From Pseudomonadota bacterium (GTDB lineage: Bacteria > Myxococcota_A > Polyangia > Polyangiales > JAFGIB01): a stretch of 35,518 nucleotides of DNA. The position numbers and the translations under genes were made by a program. Where the stretch lies: contig JADGRE010000034.1 of the NCBI GenBank assembly GCA_017881185.1, positions 1 to 35,518 of the forward strand, in the 5' to 3' direction. A model generated the notes under the pieces. That model was given only the letters and a program-made list of their open reading frames with translations, was not told the origin of the DNA and made no database searches. Positions 23,448 to 33,300 of this stretch are shown piece after piece (within the stretch, counting starts at the first letter, position 1; every line of letters begins with the position of its first letter).

Positions 23448-24481
23448 CGCAGCAGAGCCACGGCAGCGTTGGCGGCTTCGACCACGCGATCGCGGAACAG
23501 CATGGCCTCGCCGCCGCTGCTGGCGTTGCCGTGCAAGCCACGGTGATAGACGCCTTGCACGATGCTCGCGTAGCGAAACAGCGAGAACGCGAGGCAGAAC
23601 GCGAAATCGGGGATCTCTTTGCGTCCGAAGGCGCGTGCGTACTGCGCCACGTATTCGGCCTCGCTGGGTATGCCCCAGCTCGTGCCAGCAACCTCGCTCA
23701 AGCGCACACCCTCACGCGCAGCCAGGTGGTACGGCATGCAGTTGTAGGCGAGATCGGCGAGCGGATGTCCAAGGGTGGACAGCTCCCAATCGAGCACGGC
23801 GAGCACGCGCGGCTCGGTCGGGTGGAAGATCATGTTGTCGAGGCGGAAGTCACCGTGCACCAGCCGCGTGGTGTCGTCGACTGGAACGTGAGCAGGCAGC
23901 CATTCGATCAGCTCGTCCATGGCCGGCAGCGGGTCGGTCCTGGCCGCGTCGTACTGCGCGGTCCACCGTTTCAGCTGACGCGCAAAGTAGTTGCCAGGCT
24001 TACCGTAGTCCGACAGACCACGCTCGACGTAGTCGACTTGGTGCAGCGCCGCGAGCACGCGCACCATCTCTGCGTACACGGCGCGCCGTTGCGCAGGCGT
24101 CAGCGCGGGCAGAGTGGGATCCCAGAAGATGCGACCTTGCACGTACTGCATCACGAAGAATTCAGTGCCGAGCACCGAGCTGTCGGCGCAGTAGACGAGC
24201 GGTCGCGGCACAGGCACCTGGGTGTCGGCGAGCGCACTGAACACGCGATACTCTCGATCGACCATGTGCGCGGTCGGCAGGAGCGTGCCGGGTGGCTTCT
24301 TGCGCAACACCCACGAATGCTCGCCCGAGCTGAGCTTGTAGGTCGGGTTGCTCTGACCACCGGCGAACTTGCGAACCTCGAGGGTTTCGCCGAGGCCAGG
24401 CAAACGCCCGCGCAGATACGCGAGTAGCGCGCGCTCGTCGAGCGCGAGGGCGCCAGCTTCGCTGAGCTCAGGTCTCTCCAT
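23444..24481 (-). CDS. APH-fold phosphotransferase, ACAD10/11 kinase-domain type
   Basis: A 345-residue aminoglycoside-phosphotransferase-fold kinase of the branch found as the N-terminal domain of acyl-CoA dehydrogenases ACAD10/11 and as stand-alone bacterial proteins. That branch is reported to phosphorylate 4-hydroxyacyl-CoA substrates. The motifs seen are FAGGQSNPTYKL (39-50, glycine-rich loop), VLRKKPPG (ATP Lys61/62), LVHGDFRLDNMIFH (catalytic Asp211, Asn215) and VLDWELSTLGHPLADLA (metal-binding Asp231). All are intact. It lies downstream of the acyl-CoA ligase on the same strand with a 54-bp gap, a pairing that supports a role in fatty or hydroxy-acid breakdown. Confidence 0.88.
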   Translation of the reverse strand: MERPELSEAGALALDERALLAYLRGRLPGLGETLEVRKFAGGQSNPTYKLSSGEHSWVLRKKPPGTLLPTAHMVDREYRVFSALADTQVPVPRPLVYCADSSVLGTEFFVMQYVQGRIFWDPTLPALTPAQRRAVYAEMVRVLAALHQVDYVERGLSDYGKPGNYFARQLKRWTAQYDAARTDPLPAMDELIEWLPAHVPVDDTTRLVHGDFRLDNMIFHPTEPRVLAVLDWELSTLGHPLADLAYNCMPYHLAAREGVRLSEVAGTSWGIPSEAEYVAQYARAFGRKEIPDFAFCLAFSLFRYASIVQGVYHRGLHGNASSGGEAMLFRDRVVEAANAAVALLR

Positions 24482-24535
24482 GGTGGAGCGAGCGTACCAT
24501 GCGTGCGCCAGAGCCGCGCGGGCCCGGGCTGCACC

Positions 24536-26383
24536 TTAGCCGTAGAGGGAAAGCAGCCGGCCTTCGTACTTCTTCAGGACGTTGCGCCGCTTGAGCTTGA
24601 AGGTGGGCGTGAGCATGTCGTTTTCGCGCGTGAGCGGCTCCATCTCGAGCCAGAAATTGCGCACCAGCTCGAAGGTGCGGAAGTCCTTGCTGTGCTTCAG
24701 GATCTCCTCTTCGATCAAGCGGCGCGTGCGTTTGTCGGCGAGCAGCTCCTGGGCGGGGTGCTGCTCGCCACCGAAGTAGGCGTCCAAGGCGTGCACGTCG
24801 GCGACGATCAACGCCACGTTGTAGGGCTGGCCGGCACCGTAGATCATGCAGTTGGTGATGAAGGGGCTGAGCTTCAGCTTCTCTTCGAGTGGCACCGGCG
24901 CCACGTAGCGGCCGCTGTTGAGCTTGTAGATGTCTTTGACGCGACCCGTGATGTGGAGGTAGCCGTCGTCGTCGAGGACGCCCAGATCGCCGGTGCGCAG
25001 GCCGCCGTCGGCGGTGAGCACGGCGGCCGTCTCTTCGGGGCGGTTGTGGTAGCCCGCCATGACGCCCGGGCCGTAGACGATGACTTCGCCCTCGCGCGGA
25101 TCTTCGCCGTACACATGCGTGTCGATACGAATCGTGGTGCCGAGCACAGGCTTGCCGACCGAACCGAAACGCGGCGCACCCGCGGGGTTGCTGGTGGACG
25201 AGCCGCTCGACTCGGTGAGCCCGTAACCTTCGTGGATGGTCACGCCGATGCTGTGCATGAACTCGGCGACCTCTGCGGGCAGCGGCGCTGCACCCGAGAA
25301 CGCCAGGCGCAGGCGGCCACCCAAGCGCGCCTTGAGCTTGCCGATGACCAGCTTTTCCGCAAGGTTGAGCAGCATCTTCTCGGACAAGCTCAGGTGCTCG
25401 CCGCGCTGTTGCTTGGCGCGCAAGCGCAGACCCTGCTCGAACATGTTGCGACTCATGTCGGGCTCTTTGGACAGGTCGCGCTGGATGTCGTTGTAGATCT
25501 GATGCCAGATGCGCGGCACGGCGTACAACGTGGTGGGCCGCACGCGTGGCATTTCTTCGAACAGCTGATCGGCGTTCTTGCAGATGGCGATGGACGCGCC
25601 CACGGCGAGCGCGACGTTGAGCTCGACGCATCCGCCGAACACGTGCGCCCAGGGCAAGAACGCCATGCAGCGAGGATCGGGCCCGTAGTCGCGCATCTCA
25701 CTGAGCGCGGCAGCGTTGCTGGCGAGGTTCGAGTGCGTCAGGCGCACGCCCTTGGGCTCGCCGGTGGTGCCCGAGGTGTAGATGATGGTGGCGACGTCGC
25801 TGGGGCGGGGCGTGCGCGCGGTGATGGCGCGCTCGGCGCCGCGCGCGAGCACGCCTGCGAAACAGGAGGGGTCCTCGGGCGGGCCCTCCATGTTCACGAT
25901 GTGCTGCAGGTCGAGCAGGTCTTCGCGCAGCGAGCCGATGCGCGTGGCGACGGAGGTCGTGGCCACGACGCAGACCTTCGCACCCGAATCCGACAAGATG
26001 TACTTGAGCTCGTCGTCGTGCTGGGCCTCGAACATCGGCACGTGGATGGCGCGCCGCTGGAACGCGGCGTGCGCGGAGATCACCCACTCGAGGCGATTGT
26101 CGGCCACCACAGCCACGCGGTCGCCTCGTCCCACGCCGAGCACCGCGAGACCGGCGCGGAACCGCTCGACCAGCGCGGCAAGCTCGGCGTAGCTCGTCCA
26201 CGTCCACTCTTTGCCTTTGAGTGTGCCTAACGCCGGACGATCCGCGTAGGTCTCCACAGCGTGCTGGAAGAGCTCGACGAGGTTCGTGTAGCGAGGCGTG
26301 AAGTCGGTGGAGGTCAAGCGCGGTGTCTGTGGCTCGGAGTTAAGCAAGGTAACTGTCGAAGACGGTCCAGCGCGGCCCAACAC
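24536..26383 (-). CDS. Long-chain acyl-CoA synthetase (AMP-forming)
   Basis: ANL-superfamily ligase of 615 residues that activates a fatty acid to acyl-CoA via an acyl-adenylate. The phosphate loop TIIYTSGTTGEPKGV spans about 199-213. Further motifs are AFLPWAHVFGGC, the A5 motif GYGLTESSG, the A7 motif GGLRTGDLGVLDDDGYLHITGR, and the C-terminal KLKRRNVLKKY with the catalytic-type Lys. The length and the inserted HVFG segment fit the long-chain (FadD15/eukaryotic ACSL-like) group. The annotated GTG at 26383 gives a 30-residue unconserved lead before the family begins near TNLVELFQHAVE, so the real start could be further in. It is probably co-transcribed with the APH-like kinase and diverges from a dead thiolase. 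Confidence 0.93.
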   Translation of the reverse strand: MLGRAGPSSTVTLLNSEPQTPRLTSTDFTPRYTNLVELFQHAVETYADRPALGTLKGKEWTWTSYAELAALVERFRAGLAVLGVGRGDRVAVVADNRLEWVISAHAAFQRRAIHVPMFEAQHDDELKYILSDSGAKVCVVATTSVATRIGSLREDLLDLQHIVNMEGPPEDPSCFAGVLARGAERAITARTPRPSDVATIIYTSGTTGEPKGVRLTHSNLASNAAALSEMRDYGPDPRCMAFLPWAHVFGGCVELNVALAVGASIAICKNADQLFEEMPRVRPTTLYAVPRIWHQIYNDIQRDLSKEPDMSRNMFEQGLRLRAKQQRGEHLSLSEKMLLNLAEKLVIGKLKARLGGRLRLAFSGAAPLPAEVAEFMHSIGVTIHEGYGLTESSGSSTSNPAGAPRFGSVGKPVLGTTIRIDTHVYGEDPREGEVIVYGPGVMAGYHNRPEETAAVLTADGGLRTGDLGVLDDDGYLHITGRVKDIYKLNSGRYVAPVPLEEKLKLSPFITNCMIYGAGQPYNVALIVADVHALDAYFGGEQHPAQELLADKRTRRLIEEEILKHSKDFRTFELVRNFWLEMEPLTRENDMLTPTFKLKRRNVLKKYEGRLLSLYG

Positions 26384-26661
26384 TCATGTCGGGCGAGAAC
26401 GCGCGGACCTGCTCTTTCGTTCCATGAACCTCGGCCGTCCCGCGCGTCGGCGTCCGCGTACCGCCGACGCCCGAGCATAGAAGCGCTGTCCAAAGATGGA
26501 AGAAGATATTGACCCGTCTTGCGGGCGCAGGCTACGCGCAACCCCGGCCCAGGCACACAATCAGCAGCAATTTTCAGCGGTAACAGAGGGCTCGCGCCCA
26601 TGCCTGCGATTGGCAGCGACCCGCGCCCGCGCGATCGTCCCACATCCTCGACCGGAGCCCA
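26384..26661. other. Upstream region of the acyl-CoA ligase, no gene seen
   Basis: About 280 bp in front of the ligase and of the thiolase relic. A low-GC patch at about 26490-26515 is the most promoter-like part. The open frames here (for example 26496-26726, plus) lack any protein signature. This was probably the shared promoter region of ligase and thiolase before the latter was lost. Confidence 0.5.
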
Positions 26662-26782
26662 CAGAGAGAAGCCGTCATCGTCTCGACCGCCCGCACACCC
26701 ATCGGCAAAGCCTATCGTGGTGGTGACGACGTGCATCGGCGGCGGCCTGGGAGCCGCCGGCTTGTTCGAGGTTTGCCACTGA
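26662..26782 (+). pseudogene. Thiolase relic: first and last codons fused by an internal deletion
   Basis: In one frame, 26665-26724 reads REAVIVSTARTPIGKAYRGG, the hallmark N-terminus of acetyl-CoA acetyltransferase-type thiolases. In the next frame, 26720-26782 reads VTTCIGGGLGAAGLFEVCH followed by a stop, a typical thiolase C-terminus containing the CxGxG catalytic-Cys loop. About 350 intervening residues are missing and the two ends are out of frame, joined within GTGGTGGTG. No start codon is seen in the N-terminal frame. The relic diverges from the acyl-CoA ligase, a natural beta-oxidation pairing. Its ends differ from the intact thiolase at 34262 (DAIRTPIGRYAG, TMCIGVGQG), so it is not a duplicate of that gene's edges. 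Confidence 0.75.
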
Positions 26783-26828
26783 CACGCGCCGACCACGCCT
26801 TGACCACGGGCGGACCACACGACCCGCG

Positions 26829-28106
26829 TCAGCGCTTGGTCTTCTTGCTCTCTTCGGTGCCGCGCAGCGTGTACAAGCGCAGCTCGCGAGCGGCGTCGAT
26901 GTTGGTGGAATCCACTGCGACCGTGCGCTTGAAGTAGTGCATGGCCTCGCGGTCCTTGCCCACGCGCTTGTAACAAAGCGCCTTGGTGTACAGCGCGTTG
27001 GGCTCGTCTTCGTTCAGCCGCAGCGCCAGGTTAACCGCGTCGACCACTTCCTTGGCGACCGCTGTGTCTTCCGAGCTGCGTGAGAACATCACGAGCGCCA
27101 GCAAGCCCTGGTGCTTCGCCTCGTTCGGGGCCTCCACACACACGGCCCGGATCAACGGCAGGGCTTCGTCGTAGGCGCGGCGCGGCAGCAGCTGCTCCAC
27201 GCGCTTGACCTTGCTCGGAAGGTCCAGCAACTCCGGGGCCGCCATGCTCGGGCGCGGCGTCGCCGGGGTGGACTTGAAGGTGATGCTGGTGGGCGAGACT
27301 CCACCGGGCGGACGCAGCGACGCGACTGCCGCACCCGGGCGAAGCGAAGCCGCGCTGGCTGCCCGTGCGGCGATGTTTTGCCACGCGGAGCCGGCAGAAG
27401 GCTGCGCGCTCACCGTGCCCGACGAGCTGGGCGCACGTGGCTGAGCGCTGTTGCGTGGTTCGGGCGGACCACTCGGCGAGGTCGAGCGCGATTCGCGCGC
27501 GCCGTCGTCGCTGCGCTCGCTACGTTCGTAGGGCGCGATCAGCTTCGTGACGATCAGCGCGTAGATCAGCCGGCGCGCCGTCTGCTCGGGAAGCTCAGTC
27601 TGGGCGCACAGCTGCGCGACACTGACAGGCTCGGCACGCAAGATGTCGACCAGCTTCGATTCCTGCGCCGTCAGCCGCAAGCGCGAGACGTCCGCACCCG
27701 GTTGCCAGCGCAGCGGTGACTCGCCAAAGCGCGCCAACACACCTTCGATCGCGTCGTTGCGTGGATGGCTACGCACGGACTCGGCCACGAACGCATGAGG
27801 ATCGAACATGCCCGTGACGACGTCGCCACCCTCGCCCACCAGATCGGTCTCGTAGAATGCGAAGGGCGCCTGGCTCAGCTCGCACAACGGCAACAGGCCT
27901 TCCGAGATTCCTGCAGCCGGCTCGGGCAAGCGCGCCGCGATGCCGCGGCCCCGCTGAAACAATACCTTCACCGGCTCGGCGCGGTCGGGCAGCGTCACGA
28001 CGAGCGTGCCGCTCGATCGGTGCTGGTAGAGGTACAGCACCAAGTGCGCGAAAGGCGTGTCGGAGAGGTTGCCCTCGGCGGTCGGCTGCGAAATCGCGTC
28101 GGTCAT
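26829..28106 (-). CDS. DUF4388-like N-terminal domain protein with TPR-like C-terminus
   Basis: A 425-residue protein from ATG 28106; the open frame to 28253 adds only Arg-rich non-conserved sequence. Residues 13-100 (LSDTPFAHLVLYLYQHRSSGTLVVT, split as LSDTPFAHLVLYL and SSGTLVVTLPDR, with KVLFQRGRGIAARLP) follow the DUF4388 pattern. That domain is common in myxobacterial and delta-proteobacterial signalling proteins. A helical, possibly winged-helix segment comes at about 150-200. A Ser/Pro/Ala-rich linker with ASLRP repeats spans about 205-310. The last 115 residues look like TPR helices (ALYTKALCYKRVGKDREAMHYFKRTV). This suggests a protein-interaction adaptor. It is transcribed alone, with a promoter candidate at 28133-28161. 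Confidence 0.8.
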   Translation of the reverse strand: MTDAISQPTAEGNLSDTPFAHLVLYLYQHRSSGTLVVTLPDRAEPVKVLFQRGRGIAARLPEPAAGISEGLLPLCELSQAPFAFYETDLVGEGGDVVTGMFDPHAFVAESVRSHPRNDAIEGVLARFGESPLRWQPGADVSRLRLTAQESKLVDILRAEPVSVAQLCAQTELPEQTARRLIYALIVTKLIAPYERSERSDDGARESRSTSPSGPPEPRNSAQPRAPSSSGTVSAQPSAGSAWQNIAARAASAASLRPGAAVASLRPPGGVSPTSITFKSTPATPRPSMAAPELLDLPSKVKRVEQLLPRRAYDEALPLIRAVCVEAPNEAKHQGLLALVMFSRSSEDTAVAKEVVDAVNLALRLNEDEPNALYTKALCYKRVGKDREAMHYFKRTVAVDSTNIDAARELRLYTLRGTEESKKTKR

Positions 28107-28132
28107 GAAGCGGTCCCCAGGGAGCACCCTCA

Positions 28133-28161
28133 GATCTAGGCGCCGTGTTGACCTTTGGCAA
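28133..28161 (-). promoter_or_regulatory. Promoter candidate for the DUF4388-like/TPR gene
   Basis: On the minus strand, TTGCCA (28161-28156) and TAGATC (28138-28133) are separated by 17 bp. The -35 matches consensus at five of six positions, but the -10 is poor. The predicted transcript would start about 20 nt before the ATG. Confidence 0.3.
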
Positions 28162-28228
28162 CGAAACGCCCGCGATCTCACCGTTCTGCGGGCGATCGCC
28201 CCGGTCGACCTGAACCTGTGGCGCGATC

Positions 28229-28248
28229 TTGTCCACAGCTTGTCCACA
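28229..28248 (+). promoter_or_regulatory. Two tandem DnaA-box-like sites
   Basis: TTGTCCACA occurs at 28229-28237 and again at 28240-28248, same orientation, with starts 11 bp apart (one helical turn). TTGTCCACA is the common high-GC variant of the TTATCCACA box. Tandem in-phase boxes favour cooperative DnaA binding. No dnaA, dnaN or AT-rich unwinding element is nearby, so a regulatory or titration site is more likely than an origin. Confidence 0.5.
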
Positions 28249-28367
28249 GGCAATTCGCAGTGCGGCGGCAGTAAGCCCGCAGGCTACCGGCGCTGCCTCA
28301 ACGCCGCGCGGCGCGTGGCCTGCCGTGCAAGACAGTGTTTTGTTTGGGTATTCCCGATGAGGCAGGC

Positions 28368-28398
28368 AGCTCGAGCAGCGCGGTGCTCCGCTCGAGCT
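28368..28398 (+). promoter_or_regulatory. Hairpin upstream of the permease operon
   Basis: The perfect 9-bp arms AGCTCGAGC (28368-28376) and GCTCGAGCT (28390-28398) enclose a 13-base loop. The stem has no following T-run. It lies 110 bp before the permease start, where a leader-RNA element or an operator could act. I looked for, and did not see, the conserved B12 box of a cobalamin riboswitch. Confidence 0.4.
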
Positions 28399-28507
28399 CG
28401 CCCCAGTGGGGCACACCCTTGGTACCCACACCGTGACGCCCTGGCCGCACGAGCGGGCTGTTATGCTGCGCGCCCGTGCTCGCGGGCTACCGCGCGGCCA
28501 GCCCAAC

Positions 28508-29543
28508 ATGTCCGTACCCACCACCGAGCCGAGCCAGCGCTCCCAACGCAGTGCAGATACGCAGCGCGGCCGGCGTACCTACGCCGCGCTTTGTGCAGGC
28601 GTGCTCGCGGTGGGCCTGTGCGCGCTCGCCCTGGGACACGGCGACCTGGGGGATCGCAACTTGCGCGACATTCTGCTGTCGTTGCGTGCCGTGCGAATTG
28701 CGGCCGCGTTCCTCACCGGCGCGTCACTCGCTGTGGCAGGCGTGCTCGTGCAAGGGCTCTTTCGCAACCCTCTGGCCAGCCCCTCGGTGCTCGGCACGAC
28801 CGCTGGCGCGAGCCTCGGCGGCCAGCTCGCGCTGCTGTCGTTCCAGCTGCTCTTGGCGAAAGATGGCGCGCCGTCGCTGCAGCCTTCGCTCGTGGTTCCG
28901 ATCGGTTGCTTGCTCGGGGCGCTGCTGTCACTGCTGGTCGTTTTGGCGATCGCCCGCCGCAATGGCGAGCTGCTGGTGTTGCTTCTGGTGGGTTTCATCC
29001 TGTCGTCGCTCTTGCTCAGCATCGGTGACTTCATCATCAGCCTCTCGCAGGAGAGCTGGGAGCTTGGCCGCGCGATGGTGGCCTTCGTGCTGGGTGGGCT
29101 CAGCGGCACCGGCACGCAGCAAGTCGCGCTCGCAACGCCGCTGGTCGCGTGCGCGCTGGTCGCGGCGTGGCTGTGGGGCAGACCGCTCGACTTGATGTTG
29201 AGCGGCGAAGAGGAAGCCGCATCGCTGGGCGTCGACGTGCCACAACTGCGTTTGTGGACGGTGATCTGGGCCTCGATCCTCACGGGGGCGGCAGTCTCGA
29301 TCGGCGGCAACGTCGGCTTCGTGGGCTTGGTCGTGCCGCACGCGTTGCGCGGCTTCGTCGGAGTGGAGCACCGCAAGCTCGTGCCGGCATGTGCCCTGGC
29401 CGGCGGTGGCTTCGTGGTGCTGTGTGATCTGATCAGTCGCGCGGTGCCCGCGCACAGCGAGGTGCCGCTGAGCGTGGTCACGGGCCTCGTCGGCGCACCG
29501 GTGTTTCTGAGCCTGCTGTTGCGCATGACGCGCGGTGACGGCC

Positions 29544-29551
<8 letters not shown>
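28508..29551 (+). CDS. FecCD/BtuC-type ABC transporter permease
   Basis: Inner-membrane permease of 347 residues for the uptake of an iron-siderophore, heme or cobalamin. Start at ATG 28508 (ATG 28463 is an alternative that adds a basic, unconserved lead). Family landmarks are LRAVRIAAAFLTGASLAVAG (split LRAVRIAAAFLTG, ASLAVAGVLVQG), FRNPLASPSVLGTTAGASLGG, GFILSSLLLSIGDF, and near the end GNVGFVGLVVPHALRGFVG followed by LVGAPVFLSLL. Multiple hydrophobic helices fit the usual ten. The ATPase gene overlaps its end by 8 bp. No substrate-binding protein or TonB receptor gene is in the window, so the ligand cannot be assigned. Confidence 0.92.
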
Positions 29552-30323
<772 letters not shown>

Positions 30324-30335
30324 GCCGCACGTCAC

Positions 30336-33300
30336 TCACTGCACACCGAAGCCGCCGGGGCTGTAGAGGCGGCCGTGCAACGGTGGGTTCTTCACGCCAT
30401 AGCTGCGGATCAGCGCATCGGCCTGCTCCACCAGCTGCAGGCCGGCGTCGCCGCCGAGAAGCTCGCCCTTGCGTCGACGCGCATACGCAGAAACGACCGG
30501 CGCGACACGTGCCAGCGCGGGAGCTTGCAGGATCGCATCGAGCAGCTGCAGTGCGTGTTCGCGACGCTCGCGACGCGCCTCGAGCGTCGCGCGCAACAGA
30601 TTGAGCTGCGGCTGGTAGCAGCTGAGCTGCAACTGCTGCACGGCGCACAGCTCCTGCTCCGCACTTTGCAGAGCCTCTTCGGGCTCCGCCGCTGCCTCGG
30701 CGATGGTGAGCCACAGCAAGGCGCGCAGCAGATGACAGTGCCCGCGCCACAACGGCAGGCCCGCCAACGCAGAGACGAAGAAGGGCGCCAGCGCCTCGAG
30801 ATCGCGCGCGCAGGCCACTGCGTCGGCGCGGTACACGTCGACCAGGCTCGCGGCACTGTGCTGGAGCAACGCCGTGAGGTCGAACTCGCTGCGCGCCCAC
30901 ACCCGAATGCTCTCGCGGCAGTAGCGCTCGGCACGATCTGGATCGTCCTGCAAGAGCGAGCCGCTGGTCGTCGACAAGAGCCGCAGCCGGGTCGCGCCGA
31001 GCAGGTCGTCGTGCTCCTCGGCTTCACGCGCCCATTCTTCGCATCGGCCGACTGCGTCCAAGTGCGTGAAGGACACCAGCAGCGAACCGAGCAGCTGACG
31101 ACACAGGCGCATCTCGGCCGCGGCGCCCGTGCAGCGGTTGCGGAAGATCTCTTCGGCAAGCTCCAGCTGTCGCACGGCTCCCGGAAGCTCACCACGGCGC
31201 AGCAGCTCGTGGGCGCGACCGAACGCGACCCAGGCGCGCACCCGGGCCTCGTCGACCTGCGCAGCCAGCGTGCTCGCAAGCTCCAGCGCGCCCAGCGTGG
31301 GCTCGCCGCGTGCGTCCGCCATGCCAATGTCGACATACACGTGAAACAGACACAAACCACACGCCACCCTGCCCGGCTCGCCCACTTCGAGCGCGTCGAG
31401 CAAGAAGCGCACGACCAGCGGCAGCGTGCGATCGACCTCGGTCAACAAGATGCCCAGCGTGATCGACCAGCCAGTGTCGAGGCGGTCGAGCGCGCCCTTC
31501 GGCACTTCGTGCTGGGCGCGTCGCGCGAACACGAGCCCACGCTGCTTGAGTTGCTCGCGCAGCGTGTTGGCAGCGCGATATGCCTCGCGAAAGCTCGGTG
31601 CCAACACAAGGCCATGGCTCTCCAGCGTGTCCTGCAGGACGGCGATGCCGCGCTCGAAGTAACCGCTGCGTAGCAGCTGCACACCAGCCTTGCGCTGCAA
31701 CACGATTGCCTGATCTCCCTGGGCGCCGAGCGCAGCGTCGAAGTAGACCTGGGCGGCACGTGTGCCTCGGCCGGCGTTCACCAGCGCGTCGCCCCAGCGT
31801 GCTTTGAGCGCACGCTGGTCGGCGGCGTCACCCACGTAGTGTTCGTCGGCGATCTCGTAGAGGCGCGCGGCCTTGTCGAAGGCCAGCGCATCTGCGGCCT
31901 GTGCCGCAGCGCGCAATGCGTACAGTCCTGCCCGCTCGTAGTCGTGCGCGCCGAGCAAGTGCACGGTGAGTGCCTCGAGGTCTGCGCTGCCCGTGGCTTC
32001 GAGCGTTGTCGCCAGACGCCTGTGCCAGCGCCTGAGCGTGACTTCGTCGAGCCCGGCCAGCACCGCCTGACGGATGCGATCGTGGTAGACATCCACTGCA
32101 CGCGCACTGCGTGTGGCCACGCCGCGCAAGAGCCGACTGCTGCGCAACTCCGAGAGCGCCGTCTGCAGATCGATGTCGAACGAAGCTCCCAGCGCCAACG
32201 CATGCTCCGGCACCGGTCGACCGGCGACCGAGACCAGCTGCAGCAGCGTGCGGGCATCGGTCGACAGCGCCGCGAAGCGCTCGCCGAGCGCAGCGTCGAG
32301 CGACAGCGTCTGTGGCGCACCTGCGCCGAGCAACTGCTGGCGCATCACGTAGCGCCCAAGCTCCGCGAGCAGGTACGGACAGCCCTGGGCTTCTGCGCCG
32401 AGCGCTCGCGCCTTCACCCATGCATCCTGGCCGAGCAGCTCGCGCGCCAACGCGTAGCTTTCCTCGGGCGAAAAAGCTCCGACGGCGACCTCGCGCAGGT
32501 CGAGCCGCGGATCCTCGCGCGTGTGGTTGAAGAGCGTCTGCAAGCACGGCGAGCCACTGACCTCACCACTGCGGTAGGTGCAGATCATGAGCATCGCGGG
32601 GCTGTCTGGGCCGCAGGTGAGCTCGGCGATCAAGTGCGCGCTGTCGACGTCGCCCCACTGCAGGTCGTCGATCGACAAGCACAGCGACTTCTGATCTGCG
32701 ATGCGCGAGAGCAGCTCCTTCAGCGCCACCACCGCTCGCCGCCGCAGCTCTTGCGGGTCGCGCGTGGTCGCGGTGCGTCGCTTGGCCTCCTTGATGGACT
32801 CGACGCGACGCAGCACCGGGAACAGCTGCGCCAGCGCCTGCACGTCGCGCGGGAGAAGCTCGGCGACACGCACCGGCGGCAAGCGGCGCAGGTAGCGGCT
32901 GAGCGCGTCGATCAGGTTGTCGAACGCCTTGAACGGCACGCTCTCGCGCTCGTAGCACACGCCCTTGAGCACCACGCTGGCGTCGTCGTTGCGCACGCGC
33001 GAAAGGAACGCGTCGACCAACGTGGTCTTGCCCATGCCCGAAGCGCCGTGCACGAACGCCAGCACCGGCCGGCCGCTGTCGGTGGAACGCAGCGCCTCTT
33101 GCAGCTGCAAGAGCTGCGCGCCGCGACCGACGAAAAGCACGTCCGGCTCGGCCGGCAGGCTTGGCAGCGGTGGCGGTGTGGAGGCAGCCCGCTTGTGCCG
33201 CAGCGCGCGCAACACGGCGTCACCGCGTGGTCGTGCATGCGGGTCGCGCGAGAGCAGCTGGACACACAGCTCGTCGAGATCGGCCGGCACGCCCGAGACC

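Larger units (their letters stand above)
28107..28507. other. Divergent intergenic region: DUF4388-like gene / FecCD-type permease
   Basis: 400 bp without a gene. From left to right it contains a promoter candidate for the leftward gene, two tandem DnaA-box-like sites, a locally T-rich stretch (28335-28355), a long hairpin, and a small GCCCC/GGGGC stem near 28400. TTATGCT just upstream of 28470 is a -10-like element for the permease operon, without a clear -35. Confidence 0.55.

Noticed and set aside
22025..24427. 800-codon plus-strand frame across two genes
   Set aside because: It overlaps the beta-propeller in another frame and runs antisense through the APH-type kinase; composition is Arg-rich shadow.
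24503..26230. 575-codon plus-strand frame opposite the acyl-CoA ligase
   Set aside because: Antisense shadow of a well-supported ligase; Val/His/Ala-rich with no domain.
26496..26726. Small plus-strand gene beside the thiolase relic
   Set aside because: No ribosome site and no protein signature; it crosses the relic in a third frame and is better explained as chance.
28107..28507. Cobalamin riboswitch before the BtuC-like permease
   Set aside because: The region has hairpins, but I could not find the conserved B12 box or its partner elements.
28107..28507. Replication origin
   Set aside because: Only two DnaA-box-like sites, no AT-rich unwinding stretch and no dnaA/dnaN/gidA-type neighbours.
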